The position numbers were made by a program, and so were the translations under genes. 64,000 bases of DNA, from NCBI GenBank assembly GCA_032622095.1, contig CP136069.1:6248976-6312975 (forward strand). The letters run 5' to 3'. Source of the DNA: Siphonodentalium dalli. Taxonomy: Eukaryota > Mollusca > Scaphopoda > Gadilida > Siphonodentaliidae. The notes beneath the pieces were generated by a model. The model was not told where the DNA came from, made no database searches, and worked only from the letters and a program-made list of their open reading frames with translations. Positions 23,935 through 36,257 of the stretch are shown here, piece after piece; within the stretch, counting starts at the first letter, position 1; every line of letters begins with the position of its first letter.

Positions 23935-26715
23935 GGACCAAAATCAATGGTGGGAAATGTTCAGACAATAATTTCAACAAACATCCTATAGTCGTTTGTT
24001 GAACTTATTTTCTGAACATTTCACAAGGGAACACCTCATCAATGGGTATTTAGTATAGAAAGGGTTTAACTTATTATCTGAACATTTCCTATGGGATAAC
24101 TACTCATCAATGATGCTTTAGTATTGAAATGATTAAACTTATTATCTGAACATTTCCTATGGGATAACTATTCATCAATGATGGTTCAGTATAGAAAGGG
24201 TTTAACTTATTATCTGAACATTTCCTATGTGATAACTACTCATCAATGATGCTTTAGTATTGAAATGATTAAACTTATTATCTGAACATTTCCTATGTGA
24301 TAACTACTCGTCAATGATGCTTTATTATTGAAAGGATTATACTTATTATCTGAACATTTCTCATGAGATAACTACTCATCAATGAGGCTTTAGTATAGAA
24401 AGGGTTAAACTTATTATCTGAACATTTCCTGTGGGATAACTACTCATCAATGATGCTTTAGTATAGAAAGGGTTAAATTTATTATCTGAACATTTCCTAT
24501 GGGATAACTACTCATCAATGATGCTTTAGTATTGAAATGATTAAACTTATTATCTGAACATTTCCTATGGGATAACTACTCATCAATGATGGTTCAGTAT
24601 AGAAAGGGTTTAACTTATTATCTAAACATTTCCTATGGGATAACTACTCATCAATGATGGTTCAGTATAGAAAGGGTTAAACTTATCTGAACATTTCTCA
24701 TGAGATAACTACTCATCAATGATGCTTTAGTATAGAAAGGGTTAAACTTATTATCTGAACATTTCCTATGTGATAACTACTCATCAATGATGCTTTAGTA
24801 TTGAAAGGATTAAACTTATTATCTGAACATTTCCTACGTGATAACTACTCATCAATGATGCTTTAGTATAGAAAGGATTAAACTTATTATCTGAACATTT
24901 CCTACGTGATAACTACTCATCAATGATGCTTTAGTATTGAAATGATTAAACTTATTATCTGAACATTTCCTATGTGATAACTACTCATCAATGATGCTTT
25001 AGTATTGAAAGGATTAAACTTATTATCTGAACATTTCCTATGGGATAACTACTCATCAATGATGGTTCAGTATAGAAAGGGTTTAACTTATTATCTGAAC
25101 ATTTCCTATGGGATAACTACTCATCAATGATGGTTCAGTATAGAAAGGGTTAAACTTATCTGAACATTTCTCATGAGATAACTACTCATCAATGAGACTT
25201 TAGTATAGAAAGGGTTAAACTTATTATCTGAACATTTCCTGTGGGATAACTATTCATCAGTGATGCTTTAGTATAGAAATGGTTAGACTTATTATCTGAA
25301 CATCTCCTATGGGATAACTACTCATTAATGATGCTTTAGTATAGAAAGGATTAAACTTATTATCTGAACATTTCCTACGTGATAACTACTCATCAATGAT
25401 GCTTTAGTATAGAACGGATTAAACTTATTATCTGAACATTTCCTACGTGATAACTACTCATCAATGATGCTTTAGTATTGAAATGATTAAACTTATTATC
25501 TGAACATTTCCTATGTGATAACTACTCATCAATGATGCTTTAGTATTGAAAGGATTAAACTTATTATCTGAACATTTCCTATGGGATAACTACTCATCAA
25601 TGATGGTTCAGTATAGAAAGGGTTAAACTTATTATCTGAACAGTTCCTATGGGATAACTACTCATCAATGATGCTTTAGTATAGAAATGGTTAAATTTAT
25701 TATCTGAACATTTCCTATGGGATAACTATTCATCAGTGATGCGTTAGTATAGAAAGGGTTAGACTTATTATCTGAACATCTCCTATGGGATAACTACTTA
25801 TCAATGATGCTTTAGTATAGAAAGGGTTAAATTTATTATCTGAACATTTCCTATGGGATAACTACTCGTCGATGATGCTTTAGTATAGAAAGGGTTAAAC
25901 TTATTATCTGAACATTTCCTATGGGACAACTACTCATCAATGATGCTATAGTCTAGAAAGGGTTAAACCTATTATCTGAACATCTCCTATGGGATAACTA
26001 ATTAACAATGACTCTTTAGTATAGAAAGGGTTAAACTTATTATCTGAATATTTCCTATGGGATAACTATTCATCAATGATGCTATAGAATAGAAAGCGTT
26101 AAACGTATTATCTGAACATTTCCTATGGCATAACTACTCATCAATGATGCTTTAGTATAGAAAGGGTTAAATTTATTATCTGATCATTTCCTATGGGATA
26201 ACTATTCATCAATGATGCTTTAGTATAGTAAGGGTTAGACTTAATATCTGAACATTTCCTATGTGATAACTACTCACCAATGAGGCTTTAGTATATAAAT
26301 GGTTAAACTTATCTGAACATTTCTTATGAGATAACTACTCATCAATGATGCTTTAGTATAGAAAGGGTTAAACTTATTATGTGAACATTTCCTATGGGAT
26401 AACTACTCATCAATGATGCTTTAGTATAGAAATGGTTAATCTTATTATCTGAACAGTTCCTACGGGATAACTACTCATCAATGATGCTTTAGTGTAGAAA
26501 GGGTTAAACTTAGTATCTGAACAGTTCCTATGGGATAACTACTCATCAATGATGCTTTGGTATAGAAGGTGTTAAACTTGTTATCTGAAAATTTCCTATA
26601 GGGTAACTAATCATCAATGATTCTTCAGTATAGAAGGTTCTAAACTTATTATCTGAACATATCCTAATTGGTAACTACTCATCAATGGGTATTTAGCATA
26701 CAAAAGGGTTAAACT
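23935..26715 (-). repeat. 68-bp satellite, reverse-orientation block 1
   Basis: About 40 units of AAACTTATTATCTGAACATT, TCCTATGGGATAACTACTCA, TCAATGATGCTTTAGTATAG, AAAGGGTT. Variants differ at the GATGCTT/GATGGTT and GGG/GTG positions, and sub-blocks alternate, indicating local higher-order duplication. Confidence 0.92.
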
Positions 26716-26843
26716 AATGACATTGGATATTTAGACATGTTTAAAATACGTTCAATTAGTTTTGAAGGGGTGTTCTGATAATACAATTGAAGACATATTC
26801 GATTCCTAGCTATTTGTTTCGTCGATTAAAATTAAAATAAGAG

Positions 26844-27481
26844 ATGGTGTGATTTGAGAGAGTCTGCTGTGCCATGCTGCCATGAATATGATCGGAATTC
26901 GATTGTGTGATTTGAGAGAGTCTGCTGTGCCATGCCACCATGAATATGATCGGAATTCGATTGTGTGATTTGAGAGAGTCTGCTGTGTCATGCCGCCATG
27001 AATATGACCGGAATTCGATGGTGTGATTTGAGACAGACTGCTGTGCCATGCCGCCATGAATATGATCGGAATTCGATGGTGTGATTTGAGAGAGACTGCT
27101 GTGCCATGCCGCCATGAATATGATCGGAATTCGATGGTGTGATTTGAGAGAGTCTGCTGTGCCATGTCGCCATGAATATGATCGGAATTCGATGGTGTGA
27201 TTTGAGAGAGTCTGCTGTGCCATGCCACCATGAATATGATCGGAATTCGATGGTGTGATTTGAGAGAGTCTGCTGTGCCATGCCGCCATGAATATGATCG
27301 GAATTCGATGGTGTGATTTGAGAGAGTCTGCTGTGCCATGCCGCCATGAATATGATCGGAATTCTATGGTGTGATTTGAGAGAGTCTGCTGTGCCATGCC
27401 GCCATGAATATGATCGGAATTCGATGGTGTGATTTGAGAGAATCTGCTGTGCCATGCCGTCATGAAGATGATCGGAATTCG
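26844..27481 (-). repeat. 58-bp tandem array, 11 copies
   Basis: The unit contains GTGTGATTTGAGAGAGTCTG, CTGTGCCATGCCGCCATGAA and TATGATCGGAATTCGAT. All three minus-strand frames lack stops, which produces overlapping frames of 155-217 codons. A 58-bp period is not a multiple of three, so a single protein repeat is not maintained; I do not call a gene. Confidence 0.93.
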
Positions 27482-27545
27482 GCTTGTTCAGAGCCTTTGT
27501 TTATATACAACCTTCTTAGATCATGCCATGGAACTATTCTCTGGC

Positions 27546-27799
27546 TAACGCCCGTATCATAATCAACCAGCTCAAAACACTAACGCCCGTATCATAATCA
27601 ACCAGCTCAAAACACTAACGCCCGTATCATAATCAACCAGCTCAAAACATTACTCTGGCTAACGCCCGTATCATAATCAACCAGCTCAAAACACTAACGC
27701 CCGTATCATAATCAACCAGCTCAAAACACTAACGCCCGTATCATAATCAACCAGCTCAAAACACTAACGCCCGTATTATAATCAACCAGCTCAAAACAT
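27546..27799. repeat. 35-bp tandem array, 7 copies in two runs
   Basis: The unit is TAACGCCCGTATCATAATCA plus ACCAGCTCAAAACAC. Three copies (27546-27650) and four copies (27660-27799) are separated by TTACTCTGGC, which also precedes the first run, so the array has a higher-order repeat. Confidence 0.93.
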
Positions 27800-27929
27800 T
27801 ACTTTTTGAAGTTTTGAAAGGGAAACTTTTGAAGTTGAAAAAAATAACGCGGAAAATATATTTCTTAGTTATTATCTGTTCCTTAAATTTTATTTCGAAA
27901 TTTCACGATTTAAGTGACTTTGTGGGCGA

Positions 27930-30162
27930 TGAAACTTATTATCTGAACATTTCCTATCGGATAATTGCTCATCAATGATGCATTAGTATAGCAAGGTTTA
28001 AACGTATTATCTGAACATTTCCTATGGGATAACTACTCATCAATGATGCTTTAGTGTAGAAAGGGTTAAACTTATTATCTGAACATTTAATATGGGATAA
28101 CTACTCATCAATGATGCTTTAGTGTAGAAAGGGTTAAACTTATTATCTGAACATTTCCTATGGGATAACTACTCATCAATGATGCTTTAGTATAGGAAGG
28201 GTTAAACTTATTATCTGAGCATTTCCTATGGGATAACTACTCCTCAATGATGCACTAGTATAGAAAGGGTTAAACTTATTATCTGAACATTTCCTATGGG
28301 ATAATTGCTCATCAATGATGCATTAGTATAGCAAGGTTTAAACGTATTATCTGAACATTTCCTATGGGATAACTACTCATCAATGATGCTTTAGTGTAGA
28401 AAGGGTTAAACTTATTATCTGAACATTTAATATGGGATAACTACTCATCAATGATGCTTTAGTATAGGAAGGGTTAAACTTATTATCTGAACATTTCCTA
28501 TGGGATAACTACTCATTTTATGGTGCTATATGGTAGAGGAATGGTTACACATATTATCTGAACATTTAATATGGGATAACAACTCATTTTATGGTGCTAT
28601 ATGGTATAGGAATGGCTACACATATTATCTGAACATTTAATATGGGATAACAACTCATGTAATGATTATATAGTATAGACAGGGTTAAACTTATTATCTG
28701 AACATTTCCTATGGGATAACTACTCATTTCATGGTGCTACATGGTATAGGAATGGTTACACATATTATCTGAACATTTAATATGGGATAACTACTCATTT
28801 TATGGTGCTATATGGTATAGGAATGGTTACATATATTATCTGTACATTTAGTATGGGATAACGACCCATTTTATGGTGCTACATGGTACAGGAATGGTTA
28901 CACATATTATCTGAACATTTAATATGGGATAACAACTCATCTTATGGTGCTATATGGTATAGGAATGGTTACACATATTATCTGAACATTTCCTATGGGA
29001 TAACTACTCATTTTATGGTGCTATATGGTATAGGAATGGTTACACATATTATCTGAACATTTCCTATGGGATAACTACTCATCAATGATGCTTTAGTATA
29101 GAAAGGGTTAAACTTATTATCTGAACATTTCCTATTGGATTACAACTCATGTAATGATTCTATAGTATAGAAAGGGTTAAACTTATTATCTGAAAATTTC
29201 CTATGAGATAACTACTCATTTTATGGTGCTATATGGTATATGAATGGTTACACATATTATCTGAACATTTGATATGGGATAACTACTCATTTTATGGTGC
29301 TATATGGTATAGGAATGGTTACGCATATTATCTGAACATTTCCTATGGGATAACTACTCATTTTATGGTGCTATATGGTATAGGAATGGTTATACATATT
29401 ATCTGAACATTTCCTATGGGATAACTACTCATTTTATGGTTCTATATGGTACAGAAATGGTTACACATATTATCTGAACATTTAATATGGGATAACTACT
29501 CATTTTATGGTGCTATATGGTATAGGAATGGTTACACATATTATCTGAACATTTATTATGGGATAACTACTCATTTTATGGTGACATGTGGTATAGGAAT
29601 GGTTACACATATTATCTGAACATTTAATATGGGATAACTACTCATTTTATGGTGCTATATGGTATAGTAATGGTTACACATATTATATGAACATTTCCTA
29701 TGGGATAACTACTCATTTTATGGTGCTATATGGTATAGGAATGGTTACACATATTATCTGAACATTTAATATGGGATAACTACTCATTTTATGGTGATAT
29801 ATGGTATAATAATGGTTACACATATTATCTGAACATTTAGTATGGGATAACTACTCATTTTATGGTGCTACATGGTACAGGAATGGTTACACATATTATC
29901 TGAACATTTCCTATGGGATAACAACTCATGTAATGATTATATAGTATAGAAAGGGTTAAACTTATTATCTGAACATTTCATATTGGATAACAACTCATGT
30001 AATGATTCTATAGTATAGACAGGGTTAAACTTATTATCTGAACATTTAATATGGGATAACTACTCATATAATGATGCTATATAGTATAGACAGGGTTAAA
30101 CTTATTATCCGAACATTTCCTATGGGATAACAACGCATGTAATGATTCTATAGAAAGGGTTA
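27930..30162 (-). repeat. 68-71-bp satellite, reverse-orientation block 2
   Basis: Continues the 68-bp monomer, then from about 28510 switches to a variant with CATTTTATGGTGCTATATGG, TATAGGAATGGTTACACAT and frequent GAACATTTAATATGGG. About 31-33 units. It marks a distinct subfamily of the same satellite. Confidence 0.92.
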
Positions 30163-30211
30163 CTGGACATATCAAGTCCACAGATGGTTCGCGTCTTAGT
30201 GGAATATATTT

Positions 30212-30591
30212 TTTACCCTGTGCCAATGCATTCTCTTATATATGCGAGTCGACCATAGGTCGCCTCGCATATATAAGAGAATGCATTGGCCTAACAATTT
30301 TTTACAATTTTAATAATTTATTCTTTTATTCTTTAACAATTTTATAATTTTACCCATACAGAGCCCAGACAAACATGAGCAGACGACACTCTTCTATCTG
30401 CTTCTATATATGTGTGGGGCTCCCTGCAGGGTAATGGATGTTTTTTATTTTATGTCCTAAAAATTGTAAGAAACATTTATATTTAAAAAATGATAAAAAA
30501 TCGTTAGGCCAATGCATTCTCTTATATATGCGAGGCGACCTATGGTCGACTCGCATATATAAGAGAATGCATTGGCACAGGGTAAAACAAA
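30212..30591. mobile_element. Composite palindrome-pair MITE lacking GTGACCCGCC ends
   Basis: Palindromes at about 30222-30290 and 30508-30576 flank the same centre as the TGTGACCCGCC elements, but the centre is reversed (GAGCCCAGAC before GTGGGGCTCCC). The outer terminal repeats are missing; the flanks read ATTTTTTACCCTG and CAGGGTAAAACAA. Confidence 0.75.
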
Positions 30592-30826
30592 TAGTCGCTG
30601 TATATCGATGTCTGGGAAAAGAAATAATGTGGGGTCGAACATTGTATGGTTCTTTAAGATGCCGCTTCAACATAAATCATAGTACATCAATACCCCCTCC
30701 AGTCCCCATTTAGATTCGATATTAATCTGCTGTTTATTTTCGGACGGAAGGCCAACCGAACCGTAGCAATGAAGCAACAAATCAGCGTGAATTGAAAGAC
30801 GGCCAAATTGAAATCATATGAATGAA

Positions 30827-30925
30827 GCCCCGAACAACTATACGTTCGAGCGGTATGTAGCCCCGAACAACTATACGTTCGAGCGGTATGTAGCCCCGAA
30901 CAACTATACGTTCGAGCGGTATGTG
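30827..30925 (+). repeat. 33-bp tandem repeat, 3 perfect copies
   Basis: Unit GCCCCGAACAACTATACGTT followed by CGAGCGGTATGTA. It encodes an APNNYTFERYV-type 11-residue repeat in a frame that stays open into the next array. Confidence 0.9.
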
Positions 30926-30966
30926 ATTCTCCAATCTGGCGTAAATTTAGTCCATGTTTCTTTCGA

Positions 30967-31725
30967 CGTAAACCAGCTAGTGAAATCGGTAGTGATAATA
31001 CTGGTTTACGTAAACCAGCTAGTGAAATCGGTAGTGATAATACTGGTTTACGTAAACCAGCTAGTGAAATCGGTAGAGATAATACTGGTTTACTTAAACC
31101 ATCTAGTGAAATCGGTAGTGATAATACTGATTTACGTCCACCAGCTAGTGAAATCGGTAGAGATAATACTGGTTTACTTAAACCATCTAGTGAAATCGGT
31201 AGTGATAATACTGATTTACGTCCACCAGCTAGTGAAATCGGTAGAGATAATACTGGTTTACTTAAACCATCTAGTGAAATCGGTAGTGATAATACTGATT
31301 TACGTCCACCAGCTAGTGAAATCGGTAGAGATAATGATGGTTTACTTCAACCAGCTAGTGAAATCGGTAAGGATAATACTGGATTACGTCGACCAGATGG
31401 TGAAATCGGTAGAGATAGTGATGGTTTACGTCAACCAGCTAGTGAAATCGGTAGAGATAATGATGGTTTACTTCAACCAGCTAGTGAAATCGGTAGGGAT
31501 AATGCTGGTTTACGCCAACCACTAGTGAAATCGGTAAGGATAATACTGGTTTACTTCAACCAGCTAGTGAAATCGGTAGGGATAATGCTGGTTTACGCCA
31601 ACCAGATAGTTAAATGGGTAGGGATAATGATGATTTACGCCAATCAGCTAGTGAAATCGTTAGAGATAGCACTGGTTTACGCCAACCAGCTAGTGAAATC
31701 GGTATAGGGGTGATATTGGTTTACG
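30967..31725 (+). repeat. 42-bp tandem array, about 18 copies
   Basis: The unit is CGTAAACCAGCTAGTGAAAT, CGGTAGTGATAATACTGGTT, TA. As 42 is divisible by three, one frame reads VNQLVKSVVIILVY-like units, joined in frame to the preceding 33-bp repeat, giving 235 codons from an ATG at 30818. A one-base deletion at about 31524 breaks the frame. No splice borders or family match; probably not a gene. Confidence 0.88.
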
Positions 31726-31754
31726 TCCAAGAACGGTTGCCTTAATTGTAGTAA

Positions 31755-32110
31755 TTAAAGGCCCATTTAATTTTCGAGATTCCGATTATTTTTATTATAG
31801 TGCCGTGATATACGGATTTAATAGCAATCTATGACATAAAATATGATTATCATTTCACTATAATTCATCACCATTTGGAAAGTCTGTGTCCCAGAAGGTG
31901 CTCATAGAGTAATAGAATATAGCTGAAATCATAGAAACATTTACCCCGTTTCACTCCCAGAATGCAACATAATTCAAACTAAGATATAAAGTTATTCCCC
32001 TTCCATTGGAAATTATATACTTTGCAGTACAGTCCATATGGAACTTATGCACATAAAGCACGTCGGTACTTCAACAAAAAAACATCCGCTCCTCTCTCGC
32101 AATGTCATGA
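31755..32110. mobile_element. Truncated TTAA MITE, AGGCC family, copy 2
   Basis: TTAAAGGCCCATTTAATTTTC begins a sequence that follows the 12471-12909 element (CGTGATATACGG, AAAGTCTGTGTCCCAGAAGG). The right end is lost near 32110. Confidence 0.65.
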
Positions 32111-32367
32111 CCAGGGGTGAGATTAAAGGCTGGGCACACCGTCGGATCGGGAGCCGACGCTAAATGGCTGTCTCGTGTGCTACAATCCCTACCGCAACGA
32201 ATAAGTCATGGTTTCAGCGATAAAAATCCTGGACAAATTGGGCAAAAATTCCGTGTTCGATCTACTCGACCCAAGTGCATCATGATCAGCATTGCCCCCT
32301 GTACTGAAAACTCTAAATATACAGATACACTAAGGGTATTAATAGTATAATCGTCAGTGAGTATATA

Positions 32368-32694
32368 CAGTAATGCCCTAAGTAATCGACCTCTTAACCA
32401 CAGCAGAGTTATGGGTAACTTTTCAGGATTTAGTCGGAAATATAGCATGTTGCAATTCATCGGAAAGCTCTCACCGAGGATTTAGTCGGAAATATGGCTT
32501 GTTGCCATTCATCGGAAAGCTCTCACTGGGAGCTTTCCGATGAATGGCAACAATCCATATTTCCGACTAAATGGAAATGGAAATATGGCTTGTTGCCATT
32601 CATCGGAAAGCTCTCACCATATTTCCGACTAAATCCTGAAAAGTTACCCATAATTCTTCTGTGGTTACGAGGTCGATTACTTTGGACATTACTG
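32368..32694. mobile_element. Tc1/mariner-like foldback MITE, CAGTAATGCCC family, copy 2
   Basis: TA on both sides, begins CAGTAATGCCC and ends GGACATTACTG. The interior holds extra partial copies of the stem (GTCGGAAATATGGCTTGTTG occurs repeatedly in both senses), so the foldback was partially duplicated after insertion. Confidence 0.82.
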
Positions 32695-32974
32695 TAGTAT
32701 AGGAAGGGTTAACTATCAATAATGAGATTTATTTCACAGCGAGGCTGAGCGAGGGGTCTTAATTGGTAACTCATACGGCTATGTTTGAATGAGCGCAATG
32801 CTATGTATTCTTAAAAGACATACCCCCACCCCCCCCCCCCCCGTTAACAGCGGCCCCTGCCGATGTCATCAAACGCATTATTCTATGGACAAACATATCC
32901 AGCGCTAAGCGATTGTTCATGGAGTGTTCAGCGCGAGTGTTCAGGGAGTGACCTGTTGTGAGGACGTGGAGTTT

Positions 32975-33323
32975 TCAGTTGTCACAGCACTCAATAATCT
33001 GAAAACAAATCCAAGCATAACGTACCTAACACGATCTGATATCGATCTCACATCGATCTCGTATCGACCCGTAACACGACCTTATCGATCTGTTCATTGT
33101 CTGGTGATCCTTTGGGAGAATGATATTTTCAATTTCGCCCCGTAGACGGCCTGATATTTCAGTTGTCACAGCACTCAATAATCTGAAAACAAATCCAAGC
33201 ATAACATACCTAACACGATCTGATATCGATCTCACATCGATCTCGTATCGATCTGTTCATTGTCTGGTGATCCTTTGGGAGAATGATATTTTCAATTTCG
33301 CCCCGTAGACGGCCTGATATTTC
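32975..33323. repeat. Tandem duplication of about 184 bp
   Basis: TCAGTTGTCACAGCACTC starts at 32975 and again at 33159. The copies share TCTGATATCGATCTCACATC and GAGAATGATATTTTCAATTT. The second copy lacks about 20 bp around ACCCGTAACACGACC. Confidence 0.85.
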
Positions 33324-33599
33324 CAGTTTCCCCCCCAAGCCCACCCACCATATAGAAGAATTTGACTTATATTTCACCAGAGTTGATCTATTGTGGTGTT
33401 GGAATTTCTCATACAAATCGCCGTTATTTCGTAAATGTACATTCTTTATAGAGTTATTACCCTTCAGATTAAATATGATAGTCAATCGAAACCACGCGTG
33501 CCTCCCGTGGTCGCGATTGTATGCCAATAACCATCTCATCGTGAACCCCGATATGTTATCTTGTGGTAGTCAAGCGTGTGCGTATTAGGTGAATAAATA

Positions 33600-33775
33600 G
33601 TGTTCCTACTTCAATCATTACTGATATGTAGTTAAAATTGTAATTGAAATGCATTTCAAAGTAATTATAATTGTAATGAATTACATTGTGAAATAGATGT
33701 AATGGGAAGTGTGATTGTAATTGAAAAATGTTGAAGTAATTGTAATTAATTACATTCACAAGTAATTTCTTCAAG
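33600..33775. repeat. TGTAATT-rich low-complexity tract
   Basis: Degenerate repeats of TAATTGTAATTGAAATGCAT and its complement. Simple AT-rich sequence; a 99-codon minus frame across it is low-complexity. Confidence 0.65.
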
Positions 33776-34481
33776 CCCGCCTCCCATTGGCACCCGTTGG
33801 AATATGTTTTCCATAATGTAAGCTTCGAATACACACACATGATCTTTGATGACAACCTAAAATATACGGTGATATGTACGAAGCTTGTGTATTATACTCA
33901 CGCGCGTATATGCACGGCATAAATACTCGAGCTCTCAGGCTTTATACAACTCGCCAGGCTTTATACATCTCGCCGATATTGTTGACAACAAAAATATGCT
34001 CCATACCACCCTTCCTGCTTTGAGTGTTTACAAACCGCTATATTCGTGAAATGTTGTGCATATTTGTGTTTGTATCTATATACTATAGAGTTATGACCCT
34101 TTCTATTATACTGAAAGGATTATCGCATTTGGTTATAACAGTATATTTACATACTAAGTGTTGTCATCACTAAATCCAGCATTCTGATTTGTCGGCGACC
34201 ACGTGGCTAGTTGCAGTTATTTCTCAGTGAATGCGCAACAGCTAATAACGGCAAGCTCATAACAACATCGATACGTCATTTGGGTTTGGAAAGACGAACG
34301 CGTAATGTTTTGGGCGCATTTGGATCCGCGCAGGATTGACTTAATAAATCATCGGGTTTCAATTGTTCCTGTTAACTTTTGCCAAGGGTGTTATGGGTTA
34401 TTTTGGGCTGGTTTTGTCATGATACACTTTTCGATTTAAATACATTTACAAAAGTGGCTTATTCGCTAAATGTATATAAAT
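33776..34481. other. Unassigned non-coding sequence
   Basis: A small direct repeat (CTCGCCAGGCTTTATACA/CTCGCCG) near 33950 is the only structure seen. No exon supported. Confidence 0.45.
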
Positions 34482-34642
34482 ATAAGGATTAAATGTCATG
34501 TGGACTGTTTTTATGGAGATGTAACCGTGAGGTAAGTGGTCATAACTTGTATGTAAAACGATTCGGGTTTTACACAAGTTATGACCACTTACCTCACGGT
34601 TACATCTCCATAAAAACAGTCCACATGACAGTTAATCCTTAT
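34482..34642. repeat. Near-perfect 70-bp-arm inverted repeat
   Basis: The left arm from ATAAGGATTAAATGTCATG to GGTCATAACTTGT is matched on the right with a single mismatch (AAATG versus AACTG); the loop is about 20 bases. Each arm carries GTGAGGTAAGT, a good match to a splice donor (on the + strand in the left arm). TTAA lies near both ends. Foldback MITE or hairpin-RNA locus. Confidence 0.85.
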
Positions 34643-34734
34643 GTATACATTGGAACGGTCTATTATTCATTTGGAGGGTTTTTTTCAGAAGAAAACATTA
34701 AGCGGATAAAAAGTGCAGAAGATCGAGTCCAATG

Positions 34735-34806
34735 TATAGGAGAGCAGACGACTTGTTATCTGCACATGTCATAAGGGATAACTACTCGTCGATGAGTATT
34801 TAGCAT
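34735..34806 (-). repeat. Isolated diverged monomer of the 68-bp satellite
   Basis: GTTATCTGCACATGTCATAA, GGGATAACTACTCGTCGATG and AGTATTTAGCATA match one satellite unit. It sits alone, directly beside a composite MITE. Confidence 0.65.
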
Positions 34807-34807
34807 A

Positions 34808-35267
34808 TGTGACCCGCCATATCAAATCCAGTCGGAAGTCGGGATTTTTTTACCCTGTGCCAATGCATTCTCTTATATATGCGAGTCGACCATAGGTCGC
34901 CTCGCATATATAAGAGAATGCATTGGCCTAACAATTTTTTATCATGTTTTTTAAATAAATGTTTCTTACAATTTTTAGGACATAAAATAAAAAAAAACAT
35001 CCATTACCCTCCAGGGAGCCCCACATATATATAGAAGCATATAGAAGAGTGTCGTCTGCTCATGTTTGTCTGGGGCTCTGTATGGGTGAAGTTATAAAAT
35101 TGTTAAAGAATACAAGAAAAAATTATTAAAATTGTAAAAAAGTGTTAAGCCATGCATTCTCTTATATATGCGAGGCGACCTATGGTCGACTCGCATATAT
35201 AAGAGAATGCATTGGCACAGGGTAAAACAATCCCGACTTCCGACTGGATTTGATATGGCGGGTCACA
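34808..35267. mobile_element. TGTGACCCGCC composite MITE, copy 4
   Basis: Terminal repeats TGTGACCCGCC and GGCGGGTCACA, palindromes at about 34859-34927 and 35149-35216, and a central GAGCCCCAC hairpin. The right palindrome has lost a base (AAGCCATGC). Confidence 0.85.
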
Positions 35268-35375
35268 TGTGGTCCAATAAAGTTACAAAATTCCATGTGG
35301 TCCAATAAAGTTACAAAATTCCATGTGACAAATATTGTCGTCACCCGATCCTTACAGAAGTACAGTACTCATATG

Positions 35376-36017
35376 CTGGGTTCGCGTTGCTACTTGCCAA
35401 ATTTACCAATGGAAAACATAATTCGCATTTGGAAAAAAAATATTTTCATTCAGCAAAAATTTTAGCAATTCACTTTTGATTCCCCAAGAAAGTGTAATAA
35501 CCAATACCACTCATTTCAGGAAACTCTTATATGGTGTTAGTGGTGATTTATAAGGTTATGAACGTTAGCACATCTATCAAGATACGATTAATCCGATATC
35601 ATTTGTATCTGCTGGTGATGTTTACATAGCTAATCATCTGCTGGTGGTGTTTACATAGCTAATCATCTGCTGGTGGTGTTTACATAGCTAATCATCTGCT
35701 GGTGGTGTTTACATAGCTAATCATCTTTGTTTCGACGTCCCTTTCTGAATTCTAATGAAGAAACCCTTCTACAATTCCATTGTAATGTTGTTGGTTTATT
35801 GTTCTATAATAAACCCAAGTATAGAGGCAAACTTGTTAACTGCTTTCATATCGATATCAAAGGCCGCTCAAGCACCGATTGTCGAAATAGTCAAAACAAA
35901 AGGCACAAAGTTGTAGAACTGATAGTATTTGGCAAGTTCTAACAGCATTTGGCAAAATATTATTTTCATTTAGCAAAATATTTGGCAAAACAAAATTTCG
36001 GGCCAACCCGGGCCCTG
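35376..36017. mobile_element. Probable hAT-like non-autonomous element
   Basis: Left end CTGGGTTCGCG and right end CGGGCCCTG are loosely inverted and are flanked by CTCATATG and GTCATATG, an 8-bp target duplication with one mismatch. TTTGGCAAAATATT motifs near the right end echo the TTTGGCTAAAA motifs of the 10.4-kb hAT-like element. A 29-bp array lies inside. Confidence 0.6.
35607..35727 (+). repeat. 29-bp tandem repeat, 4 copies
   Basis: Unit ATCTGCTGGTGGTGTTTACA plus TAGCTAATC. The first copy differs by one base (GGTGATG). It lies inside the hAT-like element. Confidence 0.9.
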
Positions 36018-36257
36018 GTCATATGCTGTTGTAGAATATCGTAACCAGATTTCCATTATTTGACTGCCTGCTGAGTACGAAATAATGTTACAAATGGCAG
36101 ACAAGCCGGAATGCAAAAATAGATGGCTTGTCAGTGATATATTTGTGTACAGTTATCAGGTAAATGTATCAAATAAATATATATGCACACTAGTCCCAGA
36201 TACTCATTAATTGTGTTGCATAGTCAGTGAGTGGCTTCACTTCTCGTCCCGTTTGTC

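Noticed and set aside
26806-27463. Overlapping 155-217-codon minus-strand frames
   Set aside because: The 58-bp array is open in all three minus frames and its period is not a multiple of three; the frames are by-products.
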